Source of the DNA: Ruegeria sp. HKCCD8929
GTDB taxonomy: Bacteria > Pseudomonadota > Alphaproteobacteria > Rhodobacterales > Rhodobacteraceae
Direction: 5' to 3'
NCBI RefSeq assembly: GCF_013031405.1
Contig: NZ_WPZY01000007.1
Span: 1-64,000 of the forward strand
Length of the DNA: 64,000 bases
The position numbers and the translations under genes were made by a program. This document shows positions 35,244-44,129 of this stretch, piece after piece (positions within the stretch are counted from its first letter, which is position 1; every line of letters starts with the position of its first letter). The notes under the pieces were generated by a model that was given only the letters and a program-made list of their open reading frames with translations, was not told the origin of the DNA and made no database searches.

Positions 35244-36443
35244 ATGAGCCGTTTCACCATCGCCTCGTTCAACGTCAAGAACCTGATCGGACCGGATCAG
35301 GAATATTACGAGTTCCAAAGCTACACGCCCGAGGAGTATGCGTGGAAACAGGACTGGCTGGCCGATCAATTGCTGACCATGGATGCCGACATTGTGGGCT
35401 TTCAGGAAATCTTCGACGAGGCTCCCCTGCGCGATCTGATCGAGGAAACCGACAAGCGCGGGGCCGAGGCTAATGCGGCCACGGTCCCCGGCCCCTCCAA
35501 GCGATATCACAAGCGGGCGATTTTTCGGAAACTGGCCTTTGGCGGCTATGGCGAGGCGGCGCTGGCGTTTGCCCCCAACGCCTCGGACAGCGGTGAGCCC
35601 GGCCGACGCCGCCCCGGCCTCGCGATCCTGTCGCGCAACGGGTTCGAGCGCACGCGCGAGATCATCCAGACCCTCCCCGAGCCGCTGGTCATCCCGATGT
35701 CGGCCCTTGGTGGCGGCGCGGATGCCGGGCACTACACACTCCGCCGCACCTCGCGCCCCATCCTCAAGGCGCGCATCCCGGTGGGCGACACTGTGATCAC
35801 CGTGTTCAACTGCCACCTCAAATCCAAGCTGGGCGAGTACATCACCCCCGAAGGCGCCGACTTCGCGCCCGAGGCCGACCTGACCAATTACGACCCGCTG
35901 GGCCGCGCCATGGGCTCGTTACGCGCCGCCCTGCGCCGGATGGCCGAAGCGTGGCTCTTGCGGCGCGAGATCGTGGCCGAGCTGGAACAGGGAAACCCGG
36001 TCATGGTGCTGGGCGATTTCAACGACGGCGAACATGCGGTGAGTTCCGAGATCATCTCGGGCGAGGTGCCGTTCAAGAACTACTCATGGATGCTGCGCCA
36101 CGACGCCAGCCACGCCAATGACCGCTACACGCGCGAGGAAAACCGCCAGATCACCGAGGATGTGGACCGCCTGCGGCTTCGCTCGGCGGAAAAAATGTTC
36201 GTCCGCAAATCCCTGCGCGACATGGTCTATACCTCGGCCTTCGGCGGCATCTACGAAAGCATCGACCAGATCTACATGTCGCGCCATTTCGATGGCACCC
36301 ATGACGGGGCCATTGGCGAGATGGACTACTACAGCGTCTTCAACGACCACCTGACCGACGGCAGCCACCCCGAGGCGCCCTACAACAAGCTCGCCTCGGA
36401 TCACGGGCAGATCATGGCGCATATCCGGCTAGGCGAGGATTAG
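35244..36443 (+). CDS. Endonuclease/exonuclease/phosphatase family protein
   Basis: A 399-residue EEP (DNase I-like) enzyme. The metal and catalytic motifs are SFNVKNLI near the N-terminus, VGFQEIFDE (Glu near 55), VFNCHLKSK (His near 191), VLGDFNDGEH (Asp/Asn near 257) and the final ASDHGQIMAHI (Asp-His near 390). No signal peptide is visible. Substrates of the family range from DNA to inositol phosphates; none is indicated. It is last in the dehalogenase-to-macro operon. Confidence 0.88.
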   Translation: MSRFTIASFNVKNLIGPDQEYYEFQSYTPEEYAWKQDWLADQLLTMDADIVGFQEIFDEAPLRDLIEETDKRGAEANAATVPGPSKRYHKRAIFRKLAFGGYGEAALAFAPNASDSGEPGRRRPGLAILSRNGFERTREIIQTLPEPLVIPMSALGGGADAGHYTLRRTSRPILKARIPVGDTVITVFNCHLKSKLGEYITPEGADFAPEADLTNYDPLGRAMGSLRAALRRMAEAWLLRREIVAELEQGNPVMVLGDFNDGEHAVSSEIISGEVPFKNYSWMLRHDASHANDRYTREENRQITEDVDRLRLRSAEKMFVRKSLRDMVYTSAFGGIYESIDQIYMSRHFDGTHDGAIGEMDYYSVFNDHLTDGSHPEAPYNKLASDHGQIMAHIRLGED

Positions 36444-36717
36444 GGCCGGAGGCGCGGGTAGTGGATCAACGGGCATGGATGAGCACGACGGAAGGGTCAC
36501 TGGCAAACACAGTCGAATGGCAACTCCGAGCCCGAAGTGTAACGAACCCTTGGTTAAAATGCTGCACAGTGAAGGCAATGTCTGTATCGGAAAAAAGCAG
36601 GCACTTCGCGCTTCATCGCCATAGTCGCGCCATAATACTGGCGGAATTACTCAATATCGCGCAACTGAAACCACATTTCTGTTTGGAAGGGGCACGTGCG
36701 GTTCTTGACCGCCTCTT

Positions 36718-37593
36718 ATGGGACTCATTGTCAAATCATTCACTCTGTCGTTTGGCGTTTTTGGGCGCATGATCCTTCCCATTCTTGCCATCATGGTTGT
36801 TTCGTCCATCTTATGGGGCCTGCTGAACCTCGTCTCGGGCGGATATCTGAGTTTTCTGAGCGGACCAATCACTGCGACCTTCATCGGCCTCTTTGGCATT
36901 CGCACGGCTCTCGCTCTCATGGGCGACAACCGCCGCACGGAATATGAAATCCTGATACTATATTCTGTTCTTTATGGCGTTTTCCTCCTCATCGCAAAGG
37001 GCGGGGCGCTCTTGCTGTCCGACATTGCTGCGGTGGCCTACGCCGATTGGCGACTTGGCGATGCCGTCTCGTTCCGCAATTTCCTGAATGCAGAGAAGTC
37101 GCTTCAATTGGCCTTTGGGTTTTATGCACTTAGTGCAAAAGCCGTTGTGTCTCTAGTGATGTACACGTCAGTCTGTGTGGTTATGGCCGTTCCGCTTGCC
37201 AGTGCGGCGCGGGCCGCAGGCCGCGGAACCACGAGCGCGGGCTTTTTCGCTGGAGCGGGACGCAGTTTTATCCCGTTGTTTTGTATCTTTGCTGTGTCAT
37301 TCTTCCTTCAGTTCTTCTTCGAACTGTTCACTTCTCTGTTTGCAATGATTCCGCTCTTATTGTCGGTAATATCAGTCGTGTTCTCTCAGACTATTCCAGA
37401 CTTTGACCTCGATGCCCTTTTGAAAGGAGCAGCTGCAAGCGCAGGCCTTTTGTGGCTCCATTCTTGGATCTGGGCCGCTTCCGCCGTGGCGCTGGTGAAA
37501 GCGGACCAAAGTTCCGAACAGCAACTCACTGCTGCTCCCGCTCAGGCGGCGACGACAATAGACATGCGCGCCTTGCGGAAATCTCGTGAATAG
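36718..37593 (+). CDS. Polytopic membrane protein of unknown function in a lower-GC segment
   Basis: A 291-residue protein with about six hydrophobic segments (near residues 15-45, 50-68, 76-100, 127-160, 178-225, 235-260) and an Ala/Gln-rich tail. No family is recognised. Base composition and codon use (many TTT, TTG, TCT codons) differ from the neighbours, suggesting transfer. No clear ribosome site precedes 36718, so the start is uncertain; M18 is an alternative. The 274 bases before it are also A/T-richer and hold no gene I can support. Confidence 0.65.
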   Translation: MGLIVKSFTLSFGVFGRMILPILAIMVVSSILWGLLNLVSGGYLSFLSGPITATFIGLFGIRTALALMGDNRRTEYEILILYSVLYGVFLLIAKGGALLLSDIAAVAYADWRLGDAVSFRNFLNAEKSLQLAFGFYALSAKAVVSLVMYTSVCVVMAVPLASAARAAGRGTTSAGFFAGAGRSFIPLFCIFAVSFFLQFFFELFTSLFAMIPLLLSVISVVFSQTIPDFDLDALLKGAAASAGLLWLHSWIWAASAVALVKADQSSEQQLTAAPAQAATTIDMRALRKSRE

Positions 37594-37809
37594 AAGTTTC
37601 TTGCATAAAGCAGACTTTGGCGAAATTTGAATGTGGGACCGTCTTGTCCCTCAAACTGACCGTTAGCTTGATCCGTGAGCATCCGCTCAGCAAATGCTGT
37701 GATCGCCACATTTACCGACCATTTGCCCCCCCTCCCCACCACACCCACTTTACCTCGCGCTTCCGGCGCGACTAGGGTGCGGCTGGAGCCATGCACGAGG
37801 GGAGTGCCG

Positions 37810-38598
37810 ATGCAGATCGCGGATCTGGGGGATATCCAGCTTCACTACCGGATCGACGGCGACCCGGCGGGCGCGCCGGTTGTCTTTGCCAACTCGTTGG
37901 GCACCGATCTGCGCCTGTGGGACGCGGTGCTGCCGCTGCTGCCCGAGGGGCTGAAGCTCATCCGCTACGACAAACGCGGGCATGGGCTGTCCTCCGCGCC
38001 GCCAGGGCCCTATTCCATGGGCGCACTGGTGCGCGATGCCGAGGCTTTGCTGGATCGGCTCGAGGTGCGCGATTGCGTCTTCGTGGGCCTCTCCATCGGC
38101 GGCATGATCGCGCAGGGACTGGCGGTCAAACGGCTGGACCTGATCCGCGCCATGGTGCTCTCGAACACCGCCGCCAAGATCGGCACCCCGGCCATGTGGG
38201 ACGACCGCATCGCCGCCGTCCGCGCGGGAGGGATTGAGGCGCTAGCCGACAGCATTATGGAGCGCTGGTTCTCCAAGGCCTTCCGCGCCACGCCCGATTT
38301 GAGCCTTTGGCGCAACATGTTGACTCGGCAACCGGCCGTGGGCTATGTTGGCTGCTCCGCCGCCATCTCGGGCACCGATTTCTATACACCGACCAGCGGC
38401 TTGCGCCTGCCCACACTCGGCATCGCGGGCAGCGAGGACGGCTCGACTCCACCCGATCTGGTGCGCGAAACCATCGACCTGATCCCCGGTTCGCAATTCC
38501 GCCTGATCCGCAAGTCGGGGCATCTTCCATGTGTGGAACAGCCAGAGGAATATGCCGCCATCCTCTCGCAATTTCTGCGGGATGTGGGCCATGTCTGA
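37810..38598 (+). CDS. pcaD: 3-oxoadipate enol-lactonase
   Basis: PcaD hydrolyses 3-oxoadipate enol-lactone in the protocatechuate branch of the beta-ketoadipate pathway. The 262-residue alpha/beta hydrolase has FANSLGTDLRLWD near residue 30, the nucleophile in GLSIGGMIAQ (near 95) and the catalytic His in KSGHLPCVEQPEEY near 240, all typical. GGGGAGTGCCG precedes the ATG at 37810. pcaB follows after 57 bases; the intervening pcaCHG genes usual in Roseobacter pca operons are absent. Confidence 0.9.
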   Translation: MQIADLGDIQLHYRIDGDPAGAPVVFANSLGTDLRLWDAVLPLLPEGLKLIRYDKRGHGLSSAPPGPYSMGALVRDAEALLDRLEVRDCVFVGLSIGGMIAQGLAVKRLDLIRAMVLSNTAAKIGTPAMWDDRIAAVRAGGIEALADSIMERWFSKAFRATPDLSLWRNMLTRQPAVGYVGCSAAISGTDFYTPTSGLRLPTLGIAGSEDGSTPPDLVRETIDLIPGSQFRLIRKSGHLPCVEQPEEYAAILSQFLRDVGHV

Positions 38599-38655
38599 TC
38601 CGTTGGTCGTGCATCGGGGACAAGCTGCACCCTCCAAAAACGAAAGGCAGATCTG

Positions 38656-39993
38656 ATGGCCGGTTCCGTCTTTGACAGCGCGCTCTTCTCGCGGCTTTTC
38701 CCGACCGGAGAACTGGGGCGCCTCTTCACCGACAGCGCCGAGCTGCGCGCCATGCTGCTGGTCGAGGGAATGCTGGCCAAGGTGCAGGGCGATCAGGGGA
38801 TCATCCCGGTTGAAAGCGCACAATCCATCACCCGCGAGGCGATGGAGGTGCAGCTGGACCCCGGCGCATTGGCGCAGGCCACGGGCGAGAACGGCGTCAG
38901 CGTCCCGGCGCTGGTCGCGGCCTTCCGGACCGAGATGCAGGCGCCGGAGCATGCCGCTTATGTGCATTGGGGCGCGACCTCGCAGGACATCATCGACACC
39001 GGCCTGATGCTGCGCCTGCGTCAGGCGCTAAGCCTGATCGAGGTTGACCTGAACTCCATCCTAAAAAGCCTGGCCAATCTGGCCGAGACCCACGCCGCCC
39101 TGCCCATGCCCGCCCGCACCTATGGCCAGCACGCCACCCCCACCAGCTTCGGCGCGGTGGTGGCAAGCTGGGGGATGCCCCTGCTGGGGCTGCTGGACGA
39201 CCTGCCAGGGCTGCGGCAGAAATGCCTTCTGGTTTCTCTCTCGGGCGCAGCGGGCACCAGCGGCGCACTGGGTCCGCATGCGGCAGAGACACGCACGGCG
39301 CTGGCCAAGCTGCTCAACCTTCAGGACCCCGGCCGCAGCTGGCACACCGACCGCATGCCGGTGCTGCGGCTGGCCGACTGGTTCACCCGCGTGACGCTGG
39401 CGCTCGGGAAGCTGGGCGAGGATGCCGTCGAACTCAGCCAGACCGGGATCGGGGAGATCCTGCTGGGCGATGGCGGCGCCTCCTCGACCATGCCACAGAA
39501 ACGGAACCCGGTGGGGCCCTCGGTTCTGGTGGCGCTGGCCCGGCAGCAGACGGGGCTGTCTGGCGTATTGCAGGGGGCCGCGATGCACCGCTACCAGCGC
39601 GACGGTGCGGCGTGGTTCACCGAATGGATGTGCCTGCCGCAGATCGTTCTGGGTGCCGGTGCCGCCAGCCAGACCGCCCGCGCACTGACCGAACGGATCA
39701 AGCCCAACCCGGACGCCATGCAGGCCGCGCTCGACAGCCATCTGGGCATGATCCACGCCGAGGCGCTGAGCTTTGCGCTGGCCGAACACATGCCCCGCCC
39801 CGAGGCGCAGGCGGCCACCAAGTCGCTCTGCCGCGAAGCCAACGAGACGTCAACGCCGCTACGCGAAGTCGTCGCCCGTTATTGGCCGCAGATCGATACC
39901 GCCCGCCTGTTCGACCCGGGCGAGCAACTGGGGCTGGCCCCCGACGAGGCCCGCAATTTCGCCCGCAAAGTGACGGAACGTCCAAACGGCTGA
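38656..39993 (+). CDS. pcaB: 3-carboxy-cis,cis-muconate cycloisomerase
   Basis: PcaB cyclises 3-carboxymuconate to the lactone of the protocatechuate pathway. The 445-residue fumarase/aspartase-superfamily protein carries VHWGATSQDIIDTGL, the signature GGASSTMPQKRNPVGPS (residues ~273-289) and YGQHATPTSFG. Length and motifs match PcaB rather than adenylosuccinate lyase. It is preceded by AAAGG and follows pcaD. The two steps are sequential only if a decarboxylase (PcaC), not seen here, acts between them. Confidence 0.93.
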   Translation: MAGSVFDSALFSRLFPTGELGRLFTDSAELRAMLLVEGMLAKVQGDQGIIPVESAQSITREAMEVQLDPGALAQATGENGVSVPALVAAFRTEMQAPEHAAYVHWGATSQDIIDTGLMLRLRQALSLIEVDLNSILKSLANLAETHAALPMPARTYGQHATPTSFGAVVASWGMPLLGLLDDLPGLRQKCLLVSLSGAAGTSGALGPHAAETRTALAKLLNLQDPGRSWHTDRMPVLRLADWFTRVTLALGKLGEDAVELSQTGIGEILLGDGGASSTMPQKRNPVGPSVLVALARQQTGLSGVLQGAAMHRYQRDGAAWFTEWMCLPQIVLGAGAASQTARALTERIKPNPDAMQAALDSHLGMIHAEALSFALAEHMPRPEAQAATKSLCREANETSTPLREVVARYWPQIDTARLFDPGEQLGLAPDEARNFARKVTERPNG

Positions 39994-40056
39994 GCACCCT
40001 TTCCCGCCAGCACCGGCGCGGCTACGGTCGCGCTAGACCCCAAATCCCGAGCCTGC

Positions 40057-41256
40057 ATGCGCCTGCCCTTCCTCTTCGTCCTGACAACCGTGATGATCGA
40101 CGCCATGGGCATCGGTCTGATCATGCCGATCATGCCTGACCTGATCGTCGAGGTTCAGGGCGGCTCGCTGGCCGATGCGGCGATCTGGGGCGGTATCCTC
40201 AGCACCGCCTTCGCGGCCATGCAGTTCCTGTTCGGCCCGGTGCTCGGCAGCCTATCGGACGCCTATGGGCGCAGGCCGGTATTGCTGGTGTCACTGTTCG
40301 TGATGGCCTTGGACTACATCGTGATGGCCATCGCAGGCAGCGTCTGGCTATTGCTGGTGGGCCGCATCGTCGGTGGCATCACGGCGGCCACCCACTCAAC
40401 CGCCTCGGCCTACATGGCCGACGTGTCGAAACCGCATGAAAAGGCGGCCAATTTCGGCCTGCTGGGCGCAGCCTTTGGCGTCGGTTTTGTCCTCGGCCCA
40501 ATGATCGGCGGGATGCTGGGCGAGTTCGGGACGCGCGCGCCCTTCTGGGCCGCCGCAGCGTTCGCCGGGTTGAACTTTGTGATCGGCTGCTTCGTGATGA
40601 CCGAGACGGTGACCGACGCCAATCGCCGCCCCTTTCACTGGCGCCGCGCCAATCTGTTCGGTGCGTTCCGCGCCATGACCAACATCCCGAACATCGCGCC
40701 GCTCTTGTGGGTCTACTTCCTCTATTCGGTCTCGATCTACGTCTACCCGGCAATCTGGTCCTACTTCACGCAGGAACGTTTCGGCTGGTCGCCGCAGATC
40801 ATCGGCCTGTCGCTGGGCATCTACGGTATCGGCATGGCAGCCGTACAAGGCGGCCTGATCCGGCCCATTATCCGCTGGCTGGGCGAGCGCGGGGCGGTGA
40901 TCTACGGGCTTGTGTTCGAAGTCATCAGCTTCCTCCTGCTGGCCTTCCTGACCAACGGCACCATCGCCCTGATGCTGATCCCGATCACGGCCCTTGGCGC
41001 AGTAGTCACCCCCGCCCTTCAGGCGATCATGTCCAAATCCGTGCCCGATGCGCAGCAGGGAGAGTTGCAGGGCGTGCTAACGGCAGTACACGCCCTGTCG
41101 ATGATCGTCTCGCCTTTGGCAATGACGGCGGTATTCGCGCAATTCACCCGCGAGGGCACGCTCTTCTACCTGCCTGGCGCCCCATTCCTCGTCGCATTGG
41201 TGCTGATGGTCATCGGGTCCGTGATCTTTCTGCGCGCAAGGATATCATTGGCGTAA
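40057..41256 (+). CDS. MFS transporter, TCR/Tet family
   Basis: A 399-residue twelve-helix major-facilitator protein. The N-terminus (VMIDAMGIGLIMPIMP) and the loop 2-3 motif GSLSDAYGRRPVLL are typical of TetA-like drug/proton antiporters, as is GRIVGGITAATHSTASAYMAD. The substrate is unknown; chromosomal members are common in Rhodobacteraceae and need not confer drug resistance. It follows pcaB by 63 bases, so it might move an aromatic compound, but the family points to efflux. Confidence 0.88.
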   Translation: MRLPFLFVLTTVMIDAMGIGLIMPIMPDLIVEVQGGSLADAAIWGGILSTAFAAMQFLFGPVLGSLSDAYGRRPVLLVSLFVMALDYIVMAIAGSVWLLLVGRIVGGITAATHSTASAYMADVSKPHEKAANFGLLGAAFGVGFVLGPMIGGMLGEFGTRAPFWAAAAFAGLNFVIGCFVMTETVTDANRRPFHWRRANLFGAFRAMTNIPNIAPLLWVYFLYSVSIYVYPAIWSYFTQERFGWSPQIIGLSLGIYGIGMAAVQGGLIRPIIRWLGERGAVIYGLVFEVISFLLLAFLTNGTIALMLIPITALGAVVTPALQAIMSKSVPDAQQGELQGVLTAVHALSMIVSPLAMTAVFAQFTREGTLFYLPGAPFLVALVLMVIGSVIFLRARISLA

Positions 41257-41339
41257 GAACGACACGGGCGTGACGGTTTCCACCTTGCAGAGCGTCCGGC
41301 CACAGGCCACCGTGAGCGGCAGGAAACGGGGAGAGTTCC

Positions 41340-42443
41340 ATGCAGACCATCAAGGCGGCCGTGTGCCGGGAGTTCAACACACCTCTGGTCATCGAAGAGG
41401 TCCGGATCGCCCCGCCCGGCATGGGCGAGGTCGAGGTGACGCTGGATGCGGTGGCGATCTGCCACTCCGACATCACCTATGCCAGCGGCGCCTGGGGCGG
41501 GTTTCTGCCGGCGGTTTACGGGCATGAGGCCGCGGGCGTGATCTCGGCCGTTGGCGAGGCTGCCGGCGATTTCAAGGTGGGCGACTCGGTGGTCGTCACC
41601 CTGATCCGTGCCTGCGGTTCCTGCCCCTCCTGCGCGGGCGGCAAGCCCACGATCTGCGAAACACCCTATGACACCGTGAAGGGCCCACTGCGCACCGCCG
41701 ATGGCGGCCCGCTTGAGCAAGCCATGGCCTGCGGCGCCTTTGCGGAGAAAGTGGTGGTCAGCCATCGCCAGATCGTGCGCATCCCCGAGACCATGGCCAA
41801 GGATGTGGCGAGCCTGCTGTCCTGCGGCGTCATCACCGGCGTCGGAGCTGTGGTGAACGCCGCCCAATTGCGCCCCGGGCAGGACGTGGTCGTGATCGGC
41901 GCGGGCGGCGTCGGGCTCAACGCCATTCAGGGCGCCCGCATCGCAGGCGCGCGGCGCATCGTGGCCGTGGACATGATCGAAGAGAAGCTTGAGATCGCCA
42001 GGGAATTCGGCGCCACCCACGGCGTTCTGGCCACGCTCGATACACCTTGGAAGGCCGCGTACAAGGCGCTCGGCGGGCGCGGCGCCGACGCGGTGCTGAT
42101 CACCGTCGGCGCCATCCCCGCCTATGATCAGGCGCCTCGCTATCTGGGTCGAGGTGGGCGCGCGGTCATGATCGGCATGCCACATTCCGGCGCGCAGGCC
42201 AGTTACGAGCCGGTCATTCTCGCCGCCATCGGTCAGGGGCTGATCGGGTCCAAGATGGGTGACGTTGTGATCCAGCGCGACATCCCGTGGATGATCGACC
42301 TCTATGAACAGGGGCGGCTGAAGCTGGATGAGCTGATCTCGGGCCGCTGGTCGCTGGAGCAGATCAACGAGGCCATTGCGGACACCAAGACCGGCAGTGC
42401 CAAACGCAACGTGATTGTGTTCGACCGGGGCGCGATGGGGTGA
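41340..42443 (+). CDS. Zinc-dependent alcohol dehydrogenase
   Basis: A 367-residue medium-chain dehydrogenase. The catalytic zinc ligands are Cys in AICHSDITY (near 39) and His-Glu in YGHEAAG (near 60). Structural zinc cysteines lie in ACGSCPSCAGGKPTIC (near 90-105), and the NAD-binding loop is GAGGVGLNAIQ. It resembles class III/formaldehyde or aryl-alcohol dehydrogenases, with the substrate undefined. GGGGAGAG precedes the ATG. Its stop codon lies in the loop of a hairpin just before the enolase-superfamily gene. Confidence 0.9.
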   Translation: MQTIKAAVCREFNTPLVIEEVRIAPPGMGEVEVTLDAVAICHSDITYASGAWGGFLPAVYGHEAAGVISAVGEAAGDFKVGDSVVVTLIRACGSCPSCAGGKPTICETPYDTVKGPLRTADGGPLEQAMACGAFAEKVVVSHRQIVRIPETMAKDVASLLSCGVITGVGAVVNAAQLRPGQDVVVIGAGGVGLNAIQGARIAGARRIVAVDMIEEKLEIAREFGATHGVLATLDTPWKAAYKALGGRGADAVLITVGAIPAYDQAPRYLGRGGRAVMIGMPHSGAQASYEPVILAAIGQGLIGSKMGDVVIQRDIPWMIDLYEQGRLKLDELISGRWSLEQINEAIADTKTGSAKRNVIVFDRGAMG

Positions 42444-42452
42444 AACCCCATC
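42434..42452 (+). promoter_or_regulatory. Intercistronic hairpin with a stop codon in its loop
   Basis: GATGGGG and CCCCATC form a seven-pair stem around TGAAA, whose TGA is the stop codon of the alcohol dehydrogenase. No T run follows, and a GGAGGAAA ribosome site lies 8 bases beyond. It may modulate downstream translation or mRNA stability. Confidence 0.4.
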
Positions 42453-42468
42453 CTACGGAGGAAAGTGC

Positions 42469-43701
42469 ATGAAGCTGCAAGATCTTGACGTGATCGTCAC
42501 CGCGCCACCCGCGCCCGGCTGGGGCGGGCGCTACTGGATATTGGTCAAACTGACAACCGATACCGGCATCACCGGCTGGGGCGAATGTTATGCCTCATCG
42601 GTGGGGCCAGAGGCGATGACACGTGTGATCCGCGACGTGTTCGACCGGCACATGGCCGGCGAAAACCCCGAAAACATCGAACTGATGTTCCGCCGCGCCT
42701 ATTCCAGCGGCTTCACTCAGCGCCCGGACCTGACGGTGATGGGCGCGTTTTCAGGGCTTGAGATCGCTTGCTGGGACATCCTCGGCAAGGACCGTAACCG
42801 CCCGGTGCACGCGCTGATCGGCGGGCGGATGAACGAACGCATCCGCGCCTACACCTATCTCTATCCGCTGCCGCAACACGATCTGTCCGGGTTCTGGACG
42901 TCGCCGGAACAGGCGGGCGAATGCGCCGCCGAAATGGTCAGGCAAGGCTATACGGCAGTCAAGTTCGACCCGGCGGGCCCCTACACCCTGCACGGCGGCC
43001 ACATGCCTGCGATGACCGACATCTCACTGTCGGTCGCCTTCTGCAAAGCCATTCGTGAAGCGGTGGGCGACAAGGCCGACCTGCTGTTCGGCACCCATGG
43101 CCAGTTCAACACCGCAGGCGCCATCCGCCTGGGTCAGGCGTTGGAACCCTATTCGCCGCTCTGGTTCGAGGAGCCGACACCCCCCGACAATATCGAGGAC
43201 ATGGCCCGCGTCGCCCGCAATGTCCGCATCCCGGTGGCAACCGGCGAGCGGATGACCACCAAGGCTGAGTTTGGTGCCGTCCTGCGCGCAGGCGCCGCCG
43301 AAATCCTGCAACCGGCTCTGGGCCGCGCTGGCGGGATCTGGGAGATGAAGAAAGTCGCCGCCATGGCCGAGGTCTTCAACGCTCAGATGGCCCCGCATCT
43401 CTATGCCGGACCGGTGGAATGGGCCGCCAACATCCACCTGGCCGCCTCGATCCCCAATATCCTGCTGCTGGAAAGCATCGAGACACCGTTCCACGACGCG
43501 CTCATCAAAGGCTGGATCCGGGTCGAAAACGGCTTTGTCACCCCGCCCGAGACGCCGGGGCTGGGCATCGAGGTGGACGAGGATCTGGCCCGCGCCCATC
43601 CCTACACCGGGGACGGGCTGCACCTGCAGATGCAGGAAGACCCCTGCAACTACAAAGGCGGCAATGCCTTTCAGGGCGGCGCCCCGGCGCGGGAGGGGTG
43701 A
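42469..43701 (+). CDS. Enolase-superfamily (mandelate racemase/muconate lactonizing) enzyme
   Basis: A 410-residue protein with the capping domain (residues 1-125) and a TIM barrel. Candidate active-site residues are Lys in AVKFDPAGP, His in LLFGTHGQF, metal-binding Glu in WFEEPTPPDN and TGERMT, and His in MAPHLYAGP. The set fits sugar-acid dehydratases of the mandelate racemase subgroup, such as galactonate- or gluconate-type dehydratases; the exact acid is not predictable by eye. GGAGGAAA precedes the ATG at 42469. It is probably cotranscribed with the alcohol dehydrogenase. Confidence 0.88.
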   Translation: MKLQDLDVIVTAPPAPGWGGRYWILVKLTTDTGITGWGECYASSVGPEAMTRVIRDVFDRHMAGENPENIELMFRRAYSSGFTQRPDLTVMGAFSGLEIACWDILGKDRNRPVHALIGGRMNERIRAYTYLYPLPQHDLSGFWTSPEQAGECAAEMVRQGYTAVKFDPAGPYTLHGGHMPAMTDISLSVAFCKAIREAVGDKADLLFGTHGQFNTAGAIRLGQALEPYSPLWFEEPTPPDNIEDMARVARNVRIPVATGERMTTKAEFGAVLRAGAAEILQPALGRAGGIWEMKKVAAMAEVFNAQMAPHLYAGPVEWAANIHLAASIPNILLLESIETPFHDALIKGWIRVENGFVTPPETPGLGIEVDEDLARAHPYTGDGLHLQMQEDPCNYKGGNAFQGGAPAREG

Positions 43702-43762
43702 CATCTCCGGGCAGGTTGAGGCAATATGCCTCAACCTTCTGACCTGCAGGACGACTGACCCC

Positions 43763-44098
43763 GTGACGATCCACCCGCACCCTACCCAGACCCTGTCGCC
43801 GGACACACCCAAGGACATGGAAGAACGCGCTGCCGAGGCTGCGGGTTTCCTCAAGACATTGGCACATCAGGGGCGGTTGATGATCTTGTGCCATCTGGGA
43901 ACCGGCGAGAAATCGGTGGGAGAGCTGGAAAGCCTGCTGGACATGCGTCAGGCGGCGGTCAGCCAGATGCTGGCGCGGCTGCGGGATGAGGGGCTGGTAT
44001 CCACGCGGCGTGAGGGCAAGGCGATCTACTACTCGCTGTCGGATGAGAACACCACGCAGATGATCGACCTGCTCTACCGGCTGTTCTGCAAACCCTGA
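43763..44098 (+). CDS. ArsR-family repressor, SqrR/BigR-like persulfide sensor
   Basis: A 111-residue winged-helix regulator. The segment LKTLAHQGRLMILCHLGTGE and the DNA-recognition helix MRQAAVSQMLARLRDEGLV follow SqrR of Rhodobacter and BigR closely. The two sensing cysteines are present: C43 (MILCHL) and C109 (RLFCKP), nearly the same positions as C41 and C107 of SqrR. Family members lose DNA binding when sulfide-derived persulfides join these cysteines. The start is GTG 43763; an ATG at 43817 would keep both cysteines. No sulfide-oxidation gene is adjacent, so the target is unknown. Confidence 0.85.
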   Translation: MTIHPHPTQTLSPDTPKDMEERAAEAAGFLKTLAHQGRLMILCHLGTGEKSVGELESLLDMRQAAVSQMLARLRDEGLVSTRREGKAIYYSLSDENTTQMIDLLYRLFCKP

Positions 44099-44129
44099 CC
44101 CTTTGGCGCGCAATGGCCCGACCGGGGCC

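Noticed and set aside
34236..35816. 526-residue open frame on the minus strand
   Set aside because: It crosses the dehydratase, macro-domain and EEP genes in antisense, each of which has clear motifs on the plus strand.
34773..36443. A phage-defence system made of macro-domain and nuclease genes
   Set aside because: The pair is embedded in a metabolic operon, and no toxin, ADP-ribosyltransferase, helicase or sensor gene accompanies it.
36461..36772. 103-residue open frame before the unknown membrane protein
   Set aside because: No ribosome site, no hydrophobic or domain pattern, and it overlaps the membrane-protein start in another frame.
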